64,000 nt of DNA from Ursus arctos. Its lineage: Eukaryota; Chordata; Mammalia; Carnivora; Ursidae. The stretch spans positions 17,116,350 to 17,180,349 of the forward strand of contig NW_026623019.1 in the NCBI RefSeq assembly GCF_023065955.2. Direction: 5' to 3'. The notes beneath the pieces were generated by a model, which saw only the letters and a program-made list of their open reading frames with translations, made no database searches and was not told the origin of the DNA. Both the position numbers and the translations under genes were made by a program. Below are positions 22,601-35,016 of this stretch, in pieces (positions within the stretch are counted from its first letter, which is position 1; every line of letters starts with the position of its first letter).

Positions 22601-25600
22601 TTTTTTTTATTTTTTAAATAGTTATGTATTAATTTTAAATTTCTTTTAGGTATTTTTTATAGAAACTTAAATGTATTCCTATTTCTTCAAATAGAGCAAA
22701 CAGTTTATCTAGAGATAGAGTTTAGTTAGGGTTATCCATGTTTCAGTTCTTAGTTCTCAGCATGTTTTCCATTTTGGTATGATTTTTTTAAAATAAGATT
22801 TTACTAAGAGAAAGATTAGAATATGAAAGTGGTTTTATTAACCGATTTGTTTTTATCCATCTCAAAGGTAAATGTGTTTGGAAGTTTATCTAATAATATA
22901 TATTAATCAAAGCAATGTTACCATTTATATCATTTTTGTATGCTGCTCGTGGGATGGAGGAGATATTCTCCAAAGTGCATGGAGAGTATCTCATTCCATG
23001 AGCAGCATACAACAGTGAAGTACAAAGGCACTCATTTCCCAGCCTGTGGCCTTTTTTCCACTTTTGTCATACAGACATGTCAAATTTTGATATATTTTTT
23101 CCCATGAATTCTTCTATTTTTGTCTGAAGAAGTTAATACTTATCTCAAGGTCAAAAACATACTTAGTTCCTTCTAGGATTTTTAAAGTTTTTGTTTTTCA
23201 CACACCTTTTCTATAAAACTGCTGGCCTTCCTTGCATTTTTTGGGATAAATAATAGTGTGTTTGTTTCTTTTCTAAATTACATAAGGTAAATACTGCCTG
23301 CGAGTTTCTTTATTGGGATATTTTGATGGGATTTAAAAAAAATGTCTTTAGAGTCTTAATGGTGCTAAATATGATTTATTTTTCTTTCTCAGATTAAAAA
23401 TCATTTTTCAATCCCACTTTGTGTTTATGAAGGGAACACTTTATTGGGAACGGCTTCACCTGGAAGTGAATTCAACATACCGTTAACATCTTACCGGTGA
23501 TTGCTTTTCCTTACCTTTTTATTTGCTCTAAAGTGTCTTATAGAATTTTAAATTCTGATTTTGTAGGGATATCTGTCTTTAAGTGATCAAAGTTTAATCA
23601 AATCTGTTTTGTTAATAATTTGTCTAACTTAACCTTCCAAGCACGCTAAAACTTTTTTTGGTTTTTAAAAAATATTTAATGTATTTAATTTATACTATAT
23701 AAATTACTTATGCTTTTACTAGTAAATACAATTATTATATGCTTACAGTATAGCTGCCATAACTATAATCATTTATATATGATTTTTAGAAAATGTTGAA
23801 TTAAGCATGATTGGTAGCTTCTGGATTTATATGCAACTCTTATGAAGTGATTTTTTACTTTTCAAATGTTTTACAATAGAATTTTTAAAAAAATCCCTTT
23901 AGAAAACATAATATTTTATCTTTTATCTACGTATTTATTAATTGTTCAGTGATAGAATTACACTGTAAATTATGACATATATCAATTTTAAATAGTAAAA
24001 ATAAGGTTAAACTTGATATAAATTCTTATATTTAAAATTCTTAGAAAATGCTAATGATGGGCTGGTCTTAAAATTATAGGATTAATATCATAATGAACAG
24101 GGATTCTGGATATTAGGAGTTGAAAATAATCTCTTACAGGGATAATGAATTCTATTGGAAAATACTGTCTTCCTGAGAATAAGCACTATAGTTTGTCTAA
24201 GTACCATTTCAGCACACACACACTAGCCCTGGGCCCAGACCAGTGCTGCAGAAGGAGGCAGAACTGCAAGCCATTCTGAGATACCCTCTGCCTCTCCTCT
24301 CGTCCCTGCCTGGAGTTCCACATTGGCTCCCTCATGCTTAGAGAGCAGTCTAGCAGTTATAGGCACATTCTTTGAGTTAGTAGACCTGCTAGTTCCAAGG
24401 AGTGCTGTACTACTTATACCTTCTAACCCTAATGAGTGTTTTATTGCGTAGTTCAAATTTGCTGGGGCAAGAATTCTGTTGTTGCGAGAACAACATCCAT
24501 GTAGTTGTTCATATCTGACCTTATTCTAGGAAGGATTTTTGGTGGGTTACAAGACTAGATTAAAGATATGTTTAAAGGTTACAAGACTAGATTAGGATAT
24601 GTTTAAAAACTTCTGTGAAGAAATTGAAACTTATTTCATCCTTGAATGAGAAAAGTTAATGGCATTTTGCTTTATTTTTAACAAATTATCGTTACATGTT
24701 TTGTGACTCTGTCCATAGAAGAGAAAACTTACAGTATCTTTACACTTTCTTGTTCAAGGCTAAATATTAATTTGTCAAATGGAAATTAATTAATCTTAAT
24801 TAGAATTATTAACGATGAGCCAGCTTATATTTCACGTTAGATATGTTTCTAATCCAATTCTTAGATATAGATAGGTATGCTTGCATTTAAGATATGAGGT
24901 CTTAAGTTAAATGGCTACCTTTCCCTGGAGAATTTAAATATATTGATCTTTAAATTTAATTCATTTAACAAATATTTGTCAGATATTCTGTGTATAAGAC
25001 ACTACTTTGGGATGCCAAGATCGATTATTCATGGCTGCGACCTTTGAGAGATTGATACATTATGTAAATACAGAAGGAAAAGAACAGTGGGGTTGTAGGG
25101 AGGGAATTACAGAAGAGGTAGAGTTGCAGGAAACCACAGAAAACAAAGCAGGTATTAATGATTAACTCCTGGGAGAGATACATGAATTAAAGGTCAAACA
25201 TAATAATGTGCGGAATAGCAGGGAAGGGCAGTCTTGAGTGGAAGGAATTGCATGAACGAGGGTTAGGAGGCCTGCAAGCACAGGGTTTATATGTGTCTAT
25301 AAAAAATAGTTGCGGCATGATTAGAGTGTAGTGTGCATTTGAAACAGTTTAAATTCATACTAAGGTACTTGCTCCCTCATTTTCATGCCCCCATTTATGT
25401 TAATTTTACCTGTATGTTGAATATGCTCTTTTTCTTCTTTCTTCTCTCAGAACGTTTGGTGTCTATTTTAAGACCTTTCATTCTAATAGCTCTTCTCATT
25501 CAGAACCTCTTGCCATTGACCATCTTTCTCTCACGTTTTCTTCATACTCATTTCTTAAACTTTCCTTTAACTTTAACCTTGCATATTTCTCGAATTCAGG

Positions 25601-28600
25601 TGTTCTCTTCAGAATAAAGCTTTTTGGAAAAATTGTTACCTCTGCAAAAAGCTCTGCAGCTGTCTAGAAAGACTTCACCACACTCTCTTGCCATCAGTCT
25701 GCCGTGTACATATGTTTTTTTGTACCTATCACAGTGCATTAGTTCTCTTTTAACATTGCTTCCTCCACCTAATTGGGATCTCTGTAATACAGTGTAAAGA
25801 AGGACTTACTCATTTGTTCATTTCCAGTTTTACCTTCTCATTGTTAAATAATGGGCCCAATAAATGTTTTGATAATCAGGATGAATTTATTGACATTAGT
25901 TTAATTTGGAGAAAAATAAGTTTTTAAGTATTAGACTGGAAAAGAGAATGAAAATTAGAGAGAGAATGTAAAGACAAAATAGGTTAAATCTGATAACTGA
26001 TTTGATCTATGATTAGATTTATGTATACGTCAGTGGAAATGGAAAAGTCGAATATTCTTTCATAGTTCAGAGTGCTAGTACTTGAAAGTTCCTGAAAAGG
26101 GACACACAGAGAAACGGGCATGGACTGTTTAAAGTTCAATTTAGCAAATTTAAGTCACTGTCGGACATCATTATAGAAGTGTGTAGTGGATATTTAAAGT
26201 TTTAGGACTAGGGCTGAGGACAAAATCTTGGCTGGAGATAGTATGGACAGTTCATTTGTAAGGGATAGTGTCACAATCATAGAAGATTGGTTTTACAAGT
26301 ATAAAAATATTTAAGTGTTTATATTTGGACATGTTAGGTTTGAAAAATGATTAAAATATAATTGAAATGTAAACGGAGAGTGTGATATTTAAATATAAGA
26401 ATTAATCCTACATGATTTTATCACTATCTTCTTGACCACCTCTGCAACTGTGCCCAGTGTTTCAGCAGTTAAATATCTATTGAAAGCTTTTGTTTGATTT
26501 ACACTGAAAAGCTGATGATTTTTTTTTAATGGAAATGTGTTTTTAGTTTATGAATTCAGTCATGACATGTACTTCCTGTGAGGACCACTTATTCAGGAAA
26601 GCCAACATTTTTAAGTTAAATGTGCAAACCAACAGATAGTTGTGTATGTTTGCTTTGCATATATGATCTATAAAATTACATATTTTCTGTAGGAAACCAG
26701 TTATTATCTTATAAACTTCTAAGATAGTACGTTTGTAAGAAAAATATTCTCCTCTTAAGAGACAAATAACTTCATTAGTTTTCCAGATAGTTAAGTATCT
26801 ATTTACCAGTCTATCTGCTATCTCAAGAAGAATGCGAACCTATAAAAAACGTATTACAAGAGTGGGGAATGATGTAATTTCATTGTTCCAAAGTAGTAAT
26901 CACCTAATTTATGTTTTCTTTTAAAGCATTTTAAGACTTATTGTTTCAACCTTTACACAGATCACCCCTTTCTCTGAAGCCAGAAGATGAGGACTATCAA
27001 ACATGTGAAAGAATTGACTTTGAAGAAATTATAAAAAATGATGGCACTTTTCTAAAGAAGAAATGTAGATCTAAAAACACTGCTAAGAAACCATTTATCA
27101 TTCATATTGTCCCAGAAAAAGATAATTTGGCTTCTCTGTCAGTGTATTCAGAAGATGGTTGGGACTTACCATACATAATGCATTTGTGGCCACCTATCCT
27201 GCTACGAAATCTTCTTCCTTATAAAATTGCTTATTATATAGAGGTATTCTAGAATTTTTTTTAATGCCTTCCTGTCTTTGATTTTGTAGCTTTCGTTATT
27301 CAAAATTATGAACAATAAAACAATGTTTTAATGTTCTCATAAAAATGATAGTACTGGTGAATGGGTAGTGCAGATGTTTTTCACATGGAAAAAAAATGTT
27401 TCCATCGTTATAAAAAAAGGGTTTTTAAAAAAAATTTTTTTCCTCTGATTTACCATAGAATTATGGCTACTAAATTGAATATAAACTACGTGCACAAAAG
27501 TGATACTCCATTTTTTAAATCATTTATGAAAATGATATATATTTCTATGGGAAAATTTAGAAAATAGGGCTAATAAAAATTGCCTATAATTACTTCATCT
27601 GAAAGTCGCATGTTCAGATGAAGATAGCATCTCAGGTTTAGGATACAGGCTTATCTCCCTTCATCACACTTCTCAGAGAAACTCTGTGTTTTACAAATTT
27701 AAGGTTTGTGGCTACCCTGTGTCAAGCAAGTCTGCCAGCACTGTTTTTCCAACAGTGTTTGCTCACGTTGTGTTTTTGTATCATATTTTGGTAATTCTCA
27801 CAATATTTCAAACGTTTCATTCTTAATCGTTATGATTTGTGATCAGTGATTATGGCTTGCTAAAAGCTCAGATGATGGTTAACGTTATTAGCAATAAACT
27901 ATTAAGGTGTATGCATTGATTTCTAGGCATAATGCTATTGCATACTTACTAGACTACAGTGTAGTGTAAATGTGATGTTTATATGCATTGGGCACCAAGA
28001 AATTCACTCGACTTGCTTTATTGTGATACTTGGTTTATTGTTGTGGTCTGGAACTGAACCCTCAGTATCTCTGAGGTATGCCTGTATATATTTTTAAAAT
28101 CTATTCTGTGCATGTACATCTCATTTAATATATATTTAAAAGATGGACACTAACTTCTGAAACAAGTATGAGAATTAGTCTTAATATTCAAATACTAGAC
28201 TTAAATAGATAGAAAAAGCACCCTACATTATATTATTCTCATGCTAGTTTTTGAAAAAGGATTTTAATTCCCTGTAAAGATGTTTTTTCTTTTAAGTGGT
28301 TTTTGTTTTAATAGATTACATCTCATTCCTTCCGTTTGTTATAACAGGGATCTTTTCATCTTAAGATTTTATGTAAATGTTCCATTTGCCATGCTTTTCA
28401 AATATAAGAGTAGTTCCTTATTGTAGTCTATTAATTACTAGTTTTTATTGCCTATTAATAATTGGGATTTACTATGTGTATACTTGTCTGATAAATTCGG
28501 GGGAGGAAGGTAACATATCTATGGTTTAAGGTTATCAATTTTCTGTATGGTTGGCAGATACCATAGTATCTGATACCAGATACCATAACAATTTGTACTT

Positions 28601-31600
28601 TGCTATCAGATTTGAGATTGAATCCTAGTTCTATCATTTATTAGCTTTATGTCTTTAAGCAAGTCGTATTATCTTTTTAAATCATTTGTCCTAGTCTATA
28701 AAATAGGAATAGTAATAAAACTTGCATGATTGCGATATGGGGAAAATCAAATCAGATAATACATGTAAAGGACTTTGCATAGTGCCTCTCAGGCGCATGG
28801 TTGCCAATTATTTCCTCTCTCATATCACCACCAACCACTGCTATTCTTATTTTGTGAAATATTACTTAACATGTCAGGCATCAATAATTTATATAATTTT
28901 TGCTTTAAGTAATTTAAAATCTTAAGAAATTCCTGTGTTCTAACAACAGGAAGGAATCAGGTTAGAGATAATGGAAAAACTGGTGATGTACTATCTATCT
29001 ATGTCCCATTCTTATTGAACTTTTAATTTGATACTTTTAGAGATCACATTTTGTTTGCTAGTTTCCAAAGGATATTTTAAATTTTTAGGAAGACAGTTCA
29101 GCCGTGGAATGGAGAGAGGGTCATAAGGGACAAGAGCAGTTAGGAGACTCTTAAAGTGAGAGGTCACAGTGACCTGAACTAATAAGGGTACAGTTTTGAG
29201 ACATACAGAAGATGTAGTATAGACAGTGATTGGAAATGGGTGATGAGGGATTGTTAAAAAGCAAGAACAGGAATTAGTAGGGGTTGCTTATTTTGAATTA
29301 CTGTCATTTTTTTCATTTTTCATCTTGTAGTTTTAAAAACTAAAATCACTAATGGATAACATTTATTTAAGTATTTTACTAATTACATTGTTTCATAATG
29401 TTGATTAGTTCCAGCATAGTTTTACTTTGTGTTATTTAATTTTATCCTCACAGTAGTCCTTTGAAGTAGAGCATTTATTCCATTTTATAAATACAGTAAT
29501 TCAAATCTCAATTTATAGAAGTTTACACAGTTGGCAGAGTTAGAACTCAAATATAAGTCTTTTGACTTGTTCTGGCAGAGGTGTTTCAAAAGCCTTATGT
29601 GTATGACATCTGGAATCATTAAATAGAATTTTTTGGCATATTATTCTGACATGTTTAACATTTGACTGTATTTTTTTTATTGCAGGGGATTGAACATAAA
29701 GTTTATACTCTAAATGAAGGACATTCAGCCCATATTTGTACTGTGCAGTTGGATAAAGCCAGACTACATTTAAAATTACTTGACTATCTTAATCATGATT
29801 GGAAAAGTGAATATCATATAAAACCTAATCAGCAAGATATTAGTTTCATCAATTTTACCTGTGTTACAGAAATAGAAAAGACTGATTTAGATATTGCTAT
29901 CCATGTGACTTATAATACTGGCCAGACAGTTGTGGCATTTCATAGTCCTTATTGGATGGTCAATAAAACCAGTCGAATGTTACAGTATAAAGCAGATGGA
30001 ATTCATCGGAAGCATCCACCTAATTATAAAAAGCCAGTTCTATTTTCTTTTCAACCAAAGCACTTTTTTAATAATAATAAGGTATGTAAGTTTTTGAAAA
30101 CTTTCATTCTCCTTTAGCTACTTTTCACTCCTTTAATTTTTGAGTCTTGAAGAATATTATGAAACAGGTAGAAATAACATTTAAATATTTGAGGTCAAAA
30201 ACATTAGAATTTAGTATGGGAAAATGTTTAGTGCATTAGTAATATAATATTTATACAAAAAGCAAAAAATTTATCAGTTGAGGTAGGAATTTTTAAAGGT
30301 ACCTAAATTGTAATGTATTTGGAATACTTTTTCCTAGGTTCAGCTTATGGTAACTGATAGTGAATTGTCGGATCAGTTTTCAATTGATACTGTTGGTAGT
30401 CATGGAGCTGTTAAATGTAAAGGCCTGAAAATGGACTATCAAGTGAGTTCATTCTTCGCTCATGGAGAAACTTGTATTTTAAACTGTGTGTACTGACTAC
30501 TTAATTTTTATAAGGATGTTGTAATAATGTAACAGTTTTTGAAATGCTAATTTTTTTCCTTTTAGGTTGGTGTCACTATAGACCTCAGCAGTTTTAACAT
30601 TACCAGAATTGTGACATTTACCCCTTTTTATATGATTGAAAACAAAAGCAAATACCATATATCAGTAGCTGAACAGGGAAATGACAAATGGCTCTCTCTT
30701 GATTTGGAGCAGGTGGGTAGATGTATTTCAAAAATGCACCTCTTTGGATTTTCATTTTTCCTTGAAGTTAACTACTTGAAACCACTATGTAAGTTTTTAA
30801 TTGCCCCCCCCTTTATTTGTATCAGGCTCTAGATTTCATTTTTAAAAACCAAGGCTTGTCGTTTAGGAATGCATTGCTTGATAAGGGAAATAGATATTTA
30901 ACAACTAGTAACCAAGCAGGCTAAATACAGCAGTAGATGACTAGATAAGGTATAAATGCTATCAGGAGTAGGAAATGATTTACTCTTTCTGTGAAGCTGT
31001 TAGGAATGCCTTTGTGGAATAAGTTAAGCCAATTATTTTAAGACGGTAGTGGCTTAGGAATGAAATTTTGATTCTACTCCATGTTTAGCTATTAGACCTC
31101 TGGGTAAGAGCTTTCTAAAGGATTGTCTGAGGTTGATGGAATATTTTACTTTTGAAGAAATTATATTCTAAATACGTTAAAATTATAAGAGAAGTGTTTG
31201 CTGTTTTTGTTCACTGTTCCTTCTTGCTTTTAAACCATCCTGCTGGGATTATTCTTCTTGACATTCTTTAGATTTTCCTTCAGAGCTCATTTTGGAGGCA
31301 AATGCCATCAGTTTGTGTTTATCCATAAAAGTTTTTGTCATGGTTCTTTTATGATAATTTCTCTTGCTTATCTGCTCTGTTTTTTTCCTCAATATTTGTA
31401 GATTTTACTCTGTTTTCTGGCTTCCACTTTAGTTGAATTCTGTGATTCTGTCATTCCTTTAGAGGTCATTTTTCTTCCTAATTGTCTTCATGATCTTTGT
31501 CTTTGATGTTCTGTAGCCGTACTACTGTTTGTCTACATGTGGGTTCTTTTTATAAATCCTACTTGAGATGCTATGCTCTGAGATTTGTGAATCGATCTGT

Positions 31601-34600
31601 TTCATACTTGCTGTATAATTTGCAGCTATTGTCTCTTTAAATATTGTCTCTTCTTCGTCCTTTCATTTGCCTCAGTTGGCCTTTAATCAGATATACTCTA
31701 GACCTCCATATTCTATCTTCCATGTCTCTTAATATTTTTTAAAGTATTTTCCATCTATATAGCTCTCTTTCCTGCATTCTGGATAAATTCTACATGTATA
31801 TCTTTAATAAATTTTTACTTTTACTCTGTCTAAATTGCTATTAAGCCTTCAGTTGAGTTTTTTATTTGAATAATTATATTTCTTATTTTCAGAAGTTCTA
31901 CCTTTTTAAAATCTGCCTGTTCATTTATTAATGAATAGTTGTGTGTATTCCTTGGGTGCCTTGTGATAACATCTATTAAAAGAACCACAAGTTCCTGTGC
32001 TTGTGTAGTTTACGTTTCATGGGGTGGGGTGTGTGGAAACATTAATAATATCATACTTAGTAAAATGTATAATATGGTTAAAGGTGAAAAGTCTAATTGG
32101 GGAAATGCAAATAAGACGGGTTTGAAGTATTAAAGAGTTCTAGCAAGCTCAGGGTGGGCTATAATTTTATATAAGGTGGTCAAGGATAAGACTCATTGAG
32201 GTCATATTTGAGCAGACTTGTAGGAAATATGGGAGGTAGCAGTTGCCGATAGCTCAGTGAGCTGCCATGTGTTTGGAGTAGCTATTAGGACAGCAACTCA
32301 AAATGAAAGTAACAGTCAAGCCTTTAGTCACTTACTGCCATAGTATAAGCAAGAGACTAAACTGGAGAAAGCGCCAGCTCTCCCCACCCTATTCTACTTT
32401 CCCTGTGGAAGAGCACTGGTCAGGGATCATGTGGATCAGCACAGACTTGGAGGTTGTGTCACTGTCAAGGGAGCCTTGAACAAAAGGCTCTTCCAGTTTT
32501 CTGGGCTTAGGAGATGAACAATAACAAGGGGGAAGAGCTAGGAGTAGAAAAGTACTGAACACTGAGAGGGGAGAAAAAGCATCTTCAAGGTTCTCCCTCT
32601 CTCCTTTTAAAGAGGTCTGGCAGGGAGGTTCCTCAAAGAGGCCTCTGCCATGGGCCATGATAGAGAGGCCTCGGAATGAAGGTACCTCAGGTAGGAATTC
32701 AGATACGTGTAAATGCATGGCTGGAAGTGAGGGCTGGGTCCTTGAGACTGTTGTATGCTGACTGTGCACCTAGTCTGCTGTGAGGGGGGGCAGCTTAGCC
32801 CTGTGAGGCCTGCCGGATAAGGCCTTTGTACTTGCCTGTGGTGTGATGTGAAAAAAATACACATAGGTTTTTAGCCAGGAGCTGGAATCCTCAGCCATGT
32901 GGATATCTGGGGAAAGAGCATTAGAGGCAGAAGGATCATCCAGGGTAGATGCCCTGAAGTGGAAGGACTTTGGCATGTTTGTGGGATAGCAAAAGAGGCC
33001 GGTATTACTGGAGACAGGAAAGTAATGGAGAACAAGGCATAACAGTGATGAAGAGTAATCATGCAGAACTTTGGGAGCCATTGCAACGATTCTAGCTTTT
33101 GCTCTGCATGAAGTGAAGAGCTGTTAGATGGTTTCGAACAGTGATTAGTAGGTTCTCAATAAATATTTACTGAATGAATATATACTTTATTTTTGCAAGT
33201 GTTCCACGTGTGCTCATTAGGTCTAGGGTTCTTGGTTTGTTGGATGTAGAGCTCTCTGTGTCCAGATGCTAAGATTACCAACTCCATCTTTGTTTTGCTT
33301 TAATTATTTTTCTAGGTGTATCTTCTTCCATACTTAGAGCAGCTCTGTGTCTTGATTTGTATGTCTATTGCAGATAACATTGTTGGGCCTTAGCTTTTTA
33401 AAAACCTGACTTACAGCCTCTGTCTTTGAACAGTTTGTTTACATGAAGTGCAATTACAACTGCATAACTTATTTTTTATTTTACTTTCTCTGTTTCTTTT
33501 TGTTTTCAATTTCAGCTTTTCTTAACATAAATTTTCTTGTGCTAGTTTAAAATTTTTACATTTCAATTTTGGCATATAGTGGTCAACCTTAAGATGTGTA
33601 CTTGTGATTATTGCCTATGTTGTTTGTTAAACTTACTTAGATCTCTCTTTTCCCATTACAAAAGACAAGTACATTAGCACTTTCTCTAGTTGCAAAATTT
33701 TGAGCACATAACTCTTTAAAACAATACAGTGTATATTGCTAAACATAGCATACATTTTTAAACCAAGGCTACCAGGGAGTAGCAGGCTTGGGAATATCCA
33801 GAGAGCACATCATTGTTAGCCTTCTCCGTTCCTCATGGGAAGTATGACGCTTCAGTTAGTATTGCTGCTCCTTTGACTCTCCCATTTAAGTTCCTGCTAG
33901 GTTGCAAGAAGCCCTGAGTGGGAGATTCTAAGCCTCTTACGGCCTTAACCGTGTCTCCTGTCTAGTTCCATTAGTTACCTCTTAAGGTTGAATAGGCTGG
34001 CTTTAACAAGCTAAGGCACTTGACTTTAGGATCCAGGTTCCTCCTCCATTGCTCCAGGTCATGTCGTGCTGGTGGGTATCCCACATGAACAGTTTCACTG
34101 AAGTATGTGAAGTCATCGGTCTGGTGGGGGCCTGTCACAGTAAGGCAGGGTGTACAGAATAGCTTACAGACCACGCTGCTTCTCCTTTCCTCTTCTCCTA
34201 GTTCTTTCCTTTGTTTCTGCTCCTGTTGTCTGAACTTGTCTCTCTCAGGGAGTTGACTGTTTCTTGTTTTACTAGTTTGGATTCCAGATCACTGATGCTC
34301 ATGTTGTTCCTTAAGGTTTTGAGCCTGTTTCCTACTCTGAACTTTAGATACTACTTTTACTTTTTTTTTTTTTTTTTTTTACCATTGTTGGACTTCCAGG
34401 ACTCTAGATTCACCCATGACCTGATTGAACATTTGCATGTACTTTGGCTGTTGTTTAATTACCAAATGATACCCACAACCTGACTGTGATTTTTAGGAAC
34501 TGAATGTACCCTTGTTTTAAACTGATCACTTGCTTCTGGGCTCAGCTTTTATATGCTGATTTTTCATCCCTCCTCTAGATCTCTGGACCACATTGAAATC

Positions 34601-34981
34601 TCTTCACCAGCACTCCGCTTACCACAGCTCCTCAACTTCCCACCCAGCACTGCCTGTACTCACAGTGCCCACAGGTGGTGTCCCAGCTCTAAGTTGGCAG
34701 TTTGTAGCTTTTTAGCCAAGCAACCGAATAACTAGAGCAGTGTTGAAAGACATTTATTTTAAGTCTATCCTGATGGGTTTATTAAAATGATAAAATTTTG
34801 ATGATGAAATTAAAAAAAAATAAATGTGTGTAATATGTGTTTTAGTGTATCCCCTTTTGGCCCGAGGATGCTTCTAATGCACTTCTTATTCAAGTTGAAA
34901 GAAATCAAGGCCCTCCCAAAAAGATACATTTTAACAAGCAAGCAAATTGCATTTTATTGCGTCTGGATAATGAGGTGGGTG

Positions 34982-35016
<35 letters not shown>

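Larger units (their letters stand above)
27244..29685. other. Intron with DNA transposon and two MIRs
   Basis: Apart from the listed repeats, the stretches 27,244-27,640, 28,090-28,590 and 28,800-29,350 show nothing I can name. A near-palindrome agataccatagtatct lies near 28,555. Confidence 0.45.

Noticed and set aside
28553..28590. Near-palindrome agataccatagtatct with a nearby repeat of agatacca
   Set aside because: Short, imperfect and AT-rich. It is compatible with chance.
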